A DNA stretch of 64,000 nucleotides from positions 71,944,501 to 72,008,500 of the forward strand of contig CM043698.1 in NCBI GenBank assembly GCA_023935145.1, written 5' to 3'. How positions within the stretch are numbered: the first letter of the stretch is position 1; each line of letters begins with the position of its first letter. A program made the position numbers and the translations under genes. Below the pieces are notes generated by a model. That model saw nothing but the letters and a program-made list of their open reading frames with translations. It was not told the origin of the DNA and searched no databases. Positions 33,201-43,282 of the stretch are shown here, piece by piece. The stretch comes from Bretschneidera sinensis (Eukaryota; Streptophyta; Magnoliopsida; Brassicales; Akaniaceae).

Positions 33201-34863
33201 CAAGGCCTTCACTGTTCAATGCCATTGAGCGTTCCCTTTGATTAGATAAACTTTTATCAAATTCAGTTGAGACTGCATTTCTTTTGGGGAACCCTCTGTC
33301 TTCTTCCCTGGCCTTTATCTCATCATCCACTTCATAGTTACTCTGTTTGGAATCTTCAAGCAACGAAGTGGGAGTCATACCCCTCCTCTTCAATTCCTTC
33401 ATGAATAATGACTCGGGAGGTTCTTCACCTGGAAAACATGTGTGACGTGAGGCACCAGAGACAGAAGCAACCATTTCTTTTTTAAGAAAAATAACAACCT
33501 ACTTAAATAGAATTCCAGATAGGGTTATCAAGATGTGAACAGAAGATTCAGAACTAAATATCTTGAGAAGCTTAATGTTTTCTCAAACAGTTGCCAATGA
33601 AGTAAAAAGATAAGCATAAGATGCTTTTGAAACTAGCATAAAGCAACATAGATAATACGCCTTGAGCTGCAAATATTGAAATGTTAGTCGAGGCATATGA
33701 TCTGTTTGAAAAAACATGCAATGGATTGTTGGAACTTGCGCTCTTTTTTAGCTGAATCATGAGTGAATATTAGGCCATATAGTATGTTTAAAGTAGTTTG
33801 TTCTAAAATATTTTATACGCGATTTTTGCTATTAATTAAATAGTAATTGTTTACATGTAATTCGATGCGAAGGGAATTTAATTAAGTAAAGGGGAAATTG
33901 AATTTAACTATTGATTTATTTCAAACATGATAATTTGATTGAATTTTACAATTTCTTATAAAAAAAATTGAATTCTATAATTTGATATAAGTGAAACAAA
34001 CACTGTAAGTCATTTCCAAATGAATTCTTTATTGAAATTTATTTAAAAATGAAATGATTTCCTCATTTCATATTTTCACTTCATTCAAAATGGATCGTTA
34101 TTGTTTTCTTTTTTTCTGTTTTCAAGCTGAAAGCAAAAGACCATTTCCCATTAACCTATAAATTTCTATGCTTAATGCAATTAACAATTACTTCCTACGA
34201 TTTGAGTGTTGAACTATTAGTCCGTGTCATTTTATCTGTCGTGCAAGTTGAGTAACAGGAAAAATAAATTCGAGAATTTTATCGTTTTTAGTTTCTCTCC
34301 CTTTTTGTTACTCCCATGTTTTATAGAATTTTTTTTTTTTACATTTTTTCCTAAAGTTTTGTAGGCAATCAATTCAATAATTTCAGGCATCGGTTACAAA
34401 ATTTAAGCTAAATATCCTAGAAATCTCTTCTACCGAAGCTTCAAATAAATGAATTTTCCACTATTTGCTCTTAATAGCAGAAATTAATTCATACAAGAGA
34501 AAGTTCCCTTCAAGCCATTAACTGATATTACTAGCAAATAAGTTATAAAACCAAAAAATTTACTGGTAAAACATTTCGATAATAAAAACATATAAATATT
34601 AAAAAAAATGCAAAAGAAGACAAAAAAGAATGAATGAATGAATGAAAGAAAGACGTACTATTGCCTTGGTTATCGCCTCCTTGAACTGCACACGAAATCC
34701 TAAACCTTCTGCAAGCAGAATACCTTGAGCTCCTACAACTTCTTAACCTGAGAATCCTTTTCCTGGTATCTGATTCCGAGAAAATCCAGTACGATTTTCC
34801 GGTGAACTTGCACTGGGAAATGGAAACAGAACACGTGTATTTCAAAAACTGTAAAGAAGCCAT
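30297..34863 (-). CDS. Predicted plastid-targeted membrane protein, function unknown
   Basis: Four minus-strand exons: 34863-34659, 33428-33199, 32092-31985, 30419-30297, in total 666 bp for 221 residues plus TGA. Every junction is GT-AG and keeps frame (phases 1, 0, 0). Residues 1-60 are Ser/Arg-rich with almost no acidic residues (MASLQFLKYTCSVSISQCKF...SRYSACRRFRISCAVQGG), a typical chloroplast transit peptide. The middle is charged (PPESLFMKELKRRGMTPTSL; EDRGFPKRNAVSTEFDKSL). Exon 3 encodes a hydrophobic helix region (KVLLTIGGTFFLGFWPLIVL). The tail reads SPPQYVDPYALLEDERIS. I recall this pattern from conserved land-plant proteins without known role; no catalytic motif is seen. Intron 3 is 1565 bp. 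Confidence 0.85.
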
Positions 34864-35760
34864 TAATTGCTTATTATTACTCGCGATATTTCAAATTAAT
34901 TAGTAGAGAATTTCGTTTCCAAATTAAAGAAATCCGGGAATATTTGCGGTTTTTGAAGTTTCTTCAGTTTGCTTCTAGAGGAACATAGCAAGTGGTGGCG
35001 AGAGGTTGGGTTACAGTTATAAGTGCCACTGAGTGGGACGTATTTTAGCATAAAATGGGTTATTTGCTAAAATGCGCAGGAGATTGGTGACTGTGTGGGG
35101 CCAGAAGTTGAGGTTAAGAGGAGTGACGTCGTATGTGTCTCAACTGTACTGTCTTGAGTATGTAATTAAGACTCTTTTAAGAGGTGACGAGGGATTTTTT
35201 TTTTTAAGAAAAAAATACGATAAATTAAAAATAATGGTTTATTTAGAACTCCATAAATTCTTGACATTTTTGGTTGATCTCATTTTTATCTGTTTATTTC
35301 ATGCTATATCTTTAGTGCTAGAAAGAGTGTTAAGCTCTTATTGGTAGAAAAAAAAGTGATAAAAAAAAGAAAAACTAAAAAATAGTGTTATTGTCAAAAA
35401 TATGTCGGATGAGCTCACGGACTTCTGTATACATGAAAAACACGTAAACTAAAAGTTTTCTCGGGGGTTGTGCCTCAGAGATTCTCCGACTCCCAAATCA
35501 ATAATCTGAAAGAATAATAAAACTGAAAAACGGTATAATTGTAAGAGTTGTCTCAAAACCTTAGAAACTAGTCTTATTGGATCTGAAATCGGGTTAAAAA
35601 TAGTTAAATTGGTTGGTCAAAGAGGTGAATCGGGTGGTCAAACTTAACTAAACCGGTTGGTTTGTGTCAACTCACATGGCACTTATGTGGTGCTAACTTG
35701 GTGCCTAGATGGCAATGACATGGCGCCTAGTGAGCATTGACATGCCATAGAAAGGATTTG
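34864..35760. other. Upstream spacer of the plastid protein gene
   Basis: Presumed promoter of the minus-strand gene at its left side. No clear TATA was fixed. A 91-codon open frame at 35072-35347 has no recognisable content. From 35680 the text turns repetitive (ATGGCACTTATG, ACATGGCGCCTAGTG). Confidence 0.35.
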
Positions 35761-35769
35761 AGTACAATT

Positions 35770-36165
35770 TCTAAAAAAGTATACGGATTGAAAATTAATT
35801 TCCAAAAAGTTTAGGTGTTGAAATATAATTTTTAAATAGCTTAAGGTTTATAATGTAATTTTTAAAATGATTAGGGTTTAGAATGTAATTTTTAAAACGT
35901 ATAGGGGTTAAAATGCAAATATGGAAACTTAGGGTCTAGAATATAATATTTATAAAGAGTAGAGTTTAGAATGTAATTTCTTATAAAGCTTAGGGTTTAG
36001 AATGTAATTTCTAAAAAGTTAAGGGTCGAATTGTAATTCATAAAGAGTTTAAAGGTAATAATGTAATTTATAAAAAGTTTAGGGGTCAAAATGTAATTTT
36101 TAAAAAGTTTAAGAGAAGTTAGAATATAATTTTTGAAAATTTTAAAGACCATAATGTAATTTAAC
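35770..36165. repeat. Minisatellite, period about 30 bp
   Basis: About a dozen units of the type AAAAAGTTTAGGGTTTAGAATGTAATTTTT with mutations between units. Adjacent to the (AT)n tract at 36271. Confidence 0.8.
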
Positions 36166-36268
36166 AAAAAAATATAAAATTACCCGATCTAAGCTTGGTG
36201 ACATGGAGATGATGTGACTTGCTGATGTTATTTGCTGATAACATTTTTAACCATCTGGTGCTGTTTCA

Positions 36269-36270
<2 letters not shown>

Positions 36271-36322
<52 letters not shown>
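36271..36322. repeat. (AT)26 microsatellite
   Basis: 52 bp of AT dinucleotides. The next bases TGTAAAACCC resemble an LTR start, like 24973. Confidence 0.95.
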
Positions 36323-36325
<3 letters not shown>

Positions 36326-38901
36326 AAAACCCAATTTTCGGTGAACTATAGCGGTCCGATGGAAGACTTTTCAACGTCTGGTTGTCATGAAACTTTGAAG
36401 GCACGTAGATAGGAAGCAAGAGAATCTGGTTTGTGTGGATTGATCTAAATTTAGATGGCCAGATTTTGACAGATTTGATTGTAAAGATTCTATTTTCGGT
36501 GAACTTTAGGTGGTGCATAAGGACTTTTATTGGATCTGACGAGATCTTGTGTTTTTTGTTGTTCTGGATCGATGGCTCATTTGTATTTGCATCTTCAGAA
36601 GAAGAAAAAAAAATTTTCATTTCCATGGACGACATCAACAGAGAGAAAATGAAAAAAAAAAAAAAAAGATCGATGTTTCTCATCGTGCATTTAGTAAATA
36701 TGATGGAAAAATTATAAGAAAGAAGAAAATGATAAACAAAAATTAACTTATTTTAACTTTCACTCTCTAATAATTCAGATTTGAGAGAGTTATGATTTGT
36801 TTATATGAGGAGAAAACACGAATCATCTCACATTTTTAGCCTTAATTACAAAAAATATATATATTATGGTTGACTCCATTTTCAAAAAATACTCTGAGGT
36901 TTTTTTGTGGTAAAAACTACCGTGTGGTATGTTTTTGTTAACCAAAAATATCTTGTGATATGTTTTTTTAGTCATTGACGAAATATTTTTTACGAACAGA
37001 AACATATGACAGGGTATTTTTTATAACAAAAAAAAAATTCACAGAGTATTTTTTAAAAATGGAGTCAACAATAAGGTATTTTTTGTCGCAAAAAAAATAT
37101 CGGGGTATTTTTTTAAAATATAATCAACTACAAAATGTTTTTTATAATTAAACTTTTTTTATCAAGCCATAAAAAAGTTATTCCTTTCTCTCTCCTTCTT
37201 TCCTCACTCTTTTTCTCACTACAAAGTATAACCTTAATGTCCTTCAAGTGCGATTAGCATTTTCTCGATAGTGCATGCATATATGGATGAAGAAAACTTA
37301 ATGGAATACTAATGATAAATTCGTTTATTATTATCTGGGTTTGGTGAAGAAAAAATGGATAATTTTCAAAACTCGGATTGACAGGCACAATTAAAAACAT
37401 ATCATGAACTGATGATCTCAATTGGAGTAAAAAAACATCAAGAAAATTATAATGGGACCAAAGTTGTGTGGACTTTATTTAAATATTCTTCTAAATTTAA
37501 AGCCTTTGAAAACTACACATAAGAGGAGGCGGATTGGATATGATCATTCTACAATTCCCATTGGACTCTTTCTGGTCACGAGATTCATATTTTTTTCTAT
37601 GCCATGGTCCTCTAGTTTCATATTTTTCTTCAATATATTAAATCCCATTTGATTACAAAATGGGTGAAGTTATTGGGAGAGAGAATTGATTTTGATTCAC
37701 GAGCATTCAAAAGTGTTAAACATGAGATATTCTTGTCTAGCACATACCTAAACATTAGAAATGAAGCTCATTTGTAGGTGTCGTGATCCACTCTAGTGGT
37801 TTTCGATAATAGTTAGTTGTCAAATTTTGCAAGTGGATCAAAAATTTAATTTCAAACTCAGTGATGATGTTACTTTCTGGTAAAAATCACCGAAAAGTGA
37901 TAGAGCAAAAAAATACCCTCTCGCGGTAACCGAAGGTGCGTGAGGGCGACCGATGCTTTCAGGTCTCATTTTGTATATCTTGACGAGACCTTTCAAACGG
38001 TACTGATAGTGCACTTTTTTTACTATCGATTGATTCGATATCGCTAAAAATCTCAGAGGTGAAAAAAATAAGTAGGAGTATTTACTAAATTATCTTATTA
38101 CCCTTATATTTGTGTTATAAAAATTTGAATTATTATTAGAATCTTGGTCCACAATGGTTAGGGTATATTGCTAACTTACTCCTACACTGGGGTAAATTAG
38201 CGAACTCGTATATATATCTGAAAGAACAATAGAAAAAGATTGAGAAATAATTTGGTTATGAGGCGTGAATAAACATTAGCTTTAACGTGATGATTGCCCT
38301 CACCACAATTAGTATGCTGATGGGTCATGACAATTTACCTCCAAGAGAACAGAACCACTGAAATCTGCAGCCAAAACTACTGAAGATTTTCCTTTAGAAG
38401 TACGTATTTTATTGTGTGTTTAACCTGATAAAGAAAAGATGAGGAAGAGAATTGTACGTTGGCAGTGTGTTTGTTGAAGTAAAATCTGTAAATTAAAAAT
38501 TAACTTCAAAATAAAATCTGAAAATTAAAAATTAATTTCCAATTGTACGATCCCATCCGCACACGCACGTGTGCCAAGTGCTTATATATATCCCTTCTCG
38601 CTCTAGTCTCTTATTTTATACACTAGTGTATTTGTTACTATATAAAAGTTTTTTAATGTTTTATTTCTTTCTTACATGGGATATGAGTTTCCATACATAC
38701 ACAACTCACACTACTAAAATATTACAATATACTACAATTTTTTCTAACAATCCTCTACTTAAATTGTAATATTTGATTTTTTTTTTTGTGTTAAACACTG
38801 ATAGGCTTATGCATTCAAGAACGTATCATTTGATATAAACCTTCAATTAGTATAAGTATTTCAAAGTACTAATGAAATTAGTGGTGGTCGAAGTTTAAAT
38901 C

Positions 38902-38904
<3 letters not shown>
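36323..38904. other. AT-rich spacer without recognised gene
   Basis: Both strands were read. Open frames here are short, A/T-driven and without motifs. Several near-repeats of TTTTTTGTTGACAAAATATTTT-like text occur at 36840-37140, containing loosely inverted copies (ACTCCATTTTCAAAAAATACTC against GAGTATTTTTTAAAAATGGAGT), so a decayed inverted-repeat element is possible there. Confidence 0.35.

Positions 38905-38953
<49 letters not shown>
38905..38953. repeat. (TA)n microsatellite
   Basis: 49 bp of TA dinucleotides. Confidence 0.95.
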
Positions 38954-38958
<5 letters not shown>

Positions 38959-40057
38959 TCAAAAATACTATACACACATGTTTATCCAATAAATTAAAAT
39001 CTCATAAAAAAATTAGCATTATTATGGTCATGTGCTACATCATGGTTTCATGAACATTTACTAATGTTAATTAGCTTCAAATGTTGGCAGGAGCAACATC
39101 ACTCCTTTTGTTCACATAGGCGAAGTTCTCTTTTTAGGCCTCTATTACTTTAGGCATTTTTAATAAATTTGAACTTCATTAAGGCTCCGTTTGTTTTGCA
39201 AGAAAATCATAGGCGTAAAATACTTGCAGTGTAAAATATCATTTTCAATGTGTTTGGTAGAATATAAATCAATTTCGTCGTAAAATCAGATTTTACACCA
39301 TTAAAGGATAAAATATGGAAAACAACTTCCTTATTTTTTGCTATAAGTTGATTTACATTAGGAAACGTAAATCAAAACACCTTTCACTACATGTCATTTC
39401 TCTTTTGCAATATTTATTAATTTGTAGAAATAATACTACATTTAAACAAAATAATAAAATTACTTTATCAGTCTCTCTCTAGTGCAACAGTTACATTATT
39501 CATTATTGTAAACCGAGGTTCAAACCCAAAAAGGGGTGAATTGGGTTTTAAAAACTTTTGTAGATTAATTTTCATGTTTTTAAAACAGTTAAATACATAA
39601 AACACCCAATCAAATAATATGCTTGAAAGTAAAGAGTTTAAGGAAGAGAAAGTGCAAACTCTGTTTATAGTGATTCGACAATATTAGATTCCTTTCGACC
39701 CTACGTCCACTCTATTCAAGGAACCTTCTTGAAGTAATCCACTAAAATTTTAGTCGTACAACTTCACGGGAACCTTACAACCGATATTTTCCTCACGGAA
39801 GTTACAATGAAGTGTTTAATCTTAAGCACTCTAAGAGTTATACCAACTCTTTTCCATTACAATAAATGAAATTTGATGTAACGTAAATGGTAGAGAGATA
39901 TCAATAAGTGCTTTTACAAATGAACAATATCTCTCTTTCAAGAACAAGTTTGAAGAATGACTCATCAATAAAAAATTTCTAAGTTTTTGAGAATTAATGA
40001 GCTATCTTGTGAATTGAATGTGTTCTCTTCTTGTTTTAAATGCTCATTGAAATGAGT

Positions 40058-40065
40058 TTATATAG
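40058..40065 (-). promoter_or_regulatory. TATA box of the copia A LTR promoter
   Basis: TATATAAA on the minus strand, conserved in the other LTR copies (49174-49181 and 50114-50121). The CCAGTCGACTGG-type palindromes lie about 95-310 bp upstream in all of them. Confidence 0.65.
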
Positions 40066-40262
40066 CCTTGAATCAATATGGCTGTTTGACACTGACTTAA
40101 TAGGTTTGGGGCGTTAAATGCTCAATTCTCGCGTCTCAAACGATTATATTTTCGAATTACTAGTCGACTGGGTCAAGTGAAAATTTTCACTTTTTAGGCT
40201 AAGAGAGAGTACCAGTAGACTAGATCCCAAGCTCCAGTCGACTGGGAACTTTTTGTCCATGT

Positions 40263-40343
40263 TACCAGTCGACTGGATCCTCAACACCAGTCGACTAGCT
40301 TCATATACCAATCAACTGGTGTTGAGGATCCAGTCGACTGGTA
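40263..40343. repeat. 29-bp perfect inverted repeat in the copia A LTR
   Basis: Arm 40263-40291 (starts TACCAGTCGACTGGATCC) is the exact reverse complement of 40315-40343, with a 23-base loop. Each arm holds one perfect CCAGTCGACTGG palindrome plus TCAACACCAGT. It would form a stable hairpin or cruciform upstream of the TATA box. Confidence 0.95.
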
Positions 40344-40678
40344 TGTGAAGCTAGTCGACTGGGTTGTTCTTCAACCCAGTTTTTCATACTTTAAAACTGT
40401 TTTTGACTTAGAAACTTTTGTATGGATAATTTTGTCAAAGTCTTTTTGCAGATTAAGCCACAGATCAAACTATGTAATTGAACATGAGAAATTTACAATT
40501 GTTTCAATTACCTTAATGCCTATTCTAGATTTTCTGTCTTGTCTTGGTGTCTGAATTGAGTTTAGTTCTTACATTTTGTTTCTGTGCTGAATGCTTTTAC
40601 AGCTTAAATACTTAGATAAAACTGTTAGTGCAAATAGAATAATATTTTGTCATTATTAAAATGAAATATGGGTCAACA

Positions 40679-40693
40679 ATCTCCCCATTTTTT
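40679..40693 (-). other. Polypurine tract of copia A
   Basis: The minus strand reads AAAAAATGGGGAGAT directly before the LTR start TGTTGACCC. Copia B has the matching tract after 50767. Confidence 0.8.
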
Positions 40694-41369
40694 ATGATGA
40701 TAAAACTAATGAGAGAAAAACAGTTTTAAACATGAAGTGTTTGGTTTTTAGAAAAAATTGGGTAGAGTTTTCTCTATTTTTCGGATAAAACTAACATGTT
40801 AAGCATTCAAACGTAGTTTATATATAGTTATGTCAACTCAACCAAGCATGTATTTCTATTATATATATGTCAATATGATTGGAGCAAAGCTCCCCCTAAA
40901 ATTATGCTATATTCTAAGTTTACATTGATTTTTCTCTTTTTTCTCTCCCATTTTGACAACAGCAAAAAAGGGGGTGTAAGTCCGAAAAATAACCAAAATA
41001 ACACCATAGCCATGAAGATAAGGCAAAAACAAACTTTTGTACAAAAAATCATCATGATTCAGAATTAGGAAGACGTCCCAGGATGAATTAGAAGGTTGCA
41101 CAAAAGTGTTATCAATTAAAGCATATAGACAAGCCCGAATTGTTCAAAACAAACAACCATATAGCATAAAATTAACACAGATATATGAGTGAAAGTCTAA
41201 GCGAGTAAGAACTATGCAAATTTCTAGTTACATCTAATCATCATGAGCTTCTAGGAAGCTTCCTGAAAAACTGAGTACACTACATGAATGTATTACAAAG
41301 GAAATGAATGTTCGTGCTAACAACCATGTAAGACCTATACAAAACGTAATCTAAACTGATAAACAAAAA

Positions 41370-42646
41370 TTAGCAAGTGGGGAATTTGGAGATATCACGA
41401 AGAAGATCCCGAGGCTCAGCCAAGGAGCCCTCTGTGTGCTCCTAGTGTACCTCAAAATTGTCTCGAAGTGTGCGGAGATCACGATGCATGGAATCAACTG
41501 AAAAGCTCAAGCTTTGGAACTCGGACTATATGGACAACTAGAGGCTCGAAATAGCCTGTAGTAAGTCATCATATCCAGCTTGATCAACACTAAAGCCACC
41601 AAACTATGGACTAGGTGCTTGCTCATCAGTGTCCATAGCAGTGGGAGGAGCAGCATCACCAGGAACCTCTTCGTCCTCCCCGCTGTTGTCACCCTTTCCA
41701 ATCCTAATTTTTCTCCCGTCCTTTCAGTAGATCATCCCATCGCGGATAGTGCACCCCATCTTCTTCAGAGAAGAGACATTGATGATGTCTTTGGGGCTGA
41801 TATCCTAATCCTCAATGGTGGGTAAGGGAACTCAGAAATGCTGTAGGATCAGGGTGATAAGTATCCCGTAGGGAAGGCACTTGGAGTCGTTCGCTTCGCC
41901 GTTTATCATGTTGGCGAGCAGTAGGGGGTAAATATTAAAATGGTGTCCTGTTTTAAGACACTAGATCAATACCATATCTATCTTCGAGAGATAGCCCCGA
42001 CTCCCGAGTCGTGGTGGATGGTCCAGCTCACGATAAGGCTGAACAGCTTTGAGTTGAGGGGCATGTCACTGCAGTGGTGAAATGTAGTTGGCCTAAAGAT
42101 ATAGTTAGGGTCGCCCATAACAATCTAGCACGCCTCCTCGTAATTGAAGTTATTTGGCCATCCATCCAAACTCCACTAGATCCCTTCCACGGGGATCCTT
42201 AGTATGTTGACCAGGAGGTCAGTATTCACCTTAAACTCAACGCCCATGACGCTGGTTTTAAAGCGAAGAGCCAATGCACTCTGTTTAACCAGGTTGGCGT
42301 AAAATTGGTGAATAAGCCGTGGATAAACCTTTTGGTGTATCTTGACAAGTGGTGTCAAGTGAATGGTTTCAAAAGCAGGCAATATATCGAAATTTGCATG
42401 ATGGATAGAATTGAAGTCAATAAATCTACCTGTCATGAACTTTTTGTGTCGTATGACGGAGTTATACCTCTCTTTGGTGGCTAGACTCCAAAAGAGTGAG
42501 TCGTCGAGCTTAGTCCTCTCCTTTTTACTCGAGAAATTCGACAAACCCTTTCCCTTGGCATCTGATGCCGAGGTCTTTGTAGACCGAGGCCTCGTAGGCG
42601 CATGAGGTCTTCTAACTGTGGTTTTGATTCGGATTCTCTCTGACAT
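41370..42646 (-). pseudogene. Copia A post-pol frame, broken
   Basis: A frame of about 425 codons after pol, starting MSERIRIKTTVRRPHAPTRP at 42646. Order: basic Ser/Lys-rich N terminus; central domain with RLIHQFYANLVKQSALAL and VMGVEFKVNTDLLVNILRIP; then blocks equivalent to B (ANMIND, LPYEILITLILQ); a coiled-coil-like tail (YDDLLQAISSLQLSI); end at 41370. Stops follow the first 156 codons and frameshifts occur later. The FYAN...V.G..F pattern recalls the putative-plant-transposon-protein domain also seen in Athila-1. No membrane segment or signal peptide is evident. Function unknown. Confidence 0.6.
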
Positions 42647-42851
42647 TGTGAAAGGGTTGTTTTAGAGAGAGATTACGAGGAATAAGGAATTTTGAACCGT
42701 GAAAAGTTGAAAAATGAGTGATTTGAGGTATAATTGAAGGTTTTATAAAGCGGTTTTGAGAGATTTTGGACTGAAATCACTGATTTTCTATAGAGAAAAA
42801 GCTTAGGGTTTTCAAAAATGGCGTGAAAGTTGAAAAAATATGAAAAAACTA

Positions 42852-43165
42852 TTTATATAATCGCGATACCAGTCGATTGAGTTAGGGAACCAGCTGACTG
42901 GGTTAGGCACTAGCTGACTGGGTCCTTCATAATTTGGAGAATTTTTGACATACCAGCCGACTGGGTCGGGACACCAATCGACTGGCTAAACTGGCTGAGA
43001 CATACCAGTAGACTGGGTAGGGCACCCAAATTTCAAATTTTAGCTCCAAAAAATGTCTTGTAGTACCAGTCGACTTGATGTTTTGTACTAGTCGATTGGT
43101 AAAATGGGCAGTGGAATACCAGTTGACTGGGGTTAACATACTAGTTGACTGGGTCCTCTAGAAAA
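42852..43165 (-). promoter_or_regulatory. Predicted internal promoter of the copia A post-pol frame
   Basis: TATA box (minus TTATATAAA at 42860-42852) about 205 nt before the ATG, with a pyrimidine-rich leader (CTCTCTCTAAAACAACCC). Directly upstream (42868-43165) about ten degenerate copies of CCAGTCGACTGG are spaced 15-40 bp apart, the same motif as in the LTR. The layout repeats in copia B. Confidence 0.55.
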
Positions 43166-43282
43166 CTTAAGATTTCAGCACGAAATTGTTTATTTATGCC
43201 ATCTTGAGTGGGAGATATATTAAATAAGAGTTAATACTCATTCACTAGATGTCAAATATGCATATGATGAATGTTGATGCAA

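Larger units (their letters stand above)
39507..40678 (-). repeat. Copia A 3' LTR (left), 1172 bp
   Basis: TG at 39507 and CA at 40677-40678. Two more copies of the same LTR lie at 48574 and 49530. On the minus strand, U3 holds a palindrome cluster (40370-40157), then a TATA box, then the transcribed part. Confidence 0.9.

Noticed and set aside
36228..36683. 151-codon minus frame
   Set aside because: It includes YIYIYI from the AT tract and Lys/Phe runs from A/T-rich DNA; no homology that I recognise.
39181..39420. MITE beginning GGCTCCGTTTGTTTTGC
   Set aside because: Only one end looks convincing; the matching inverted end could not be located.
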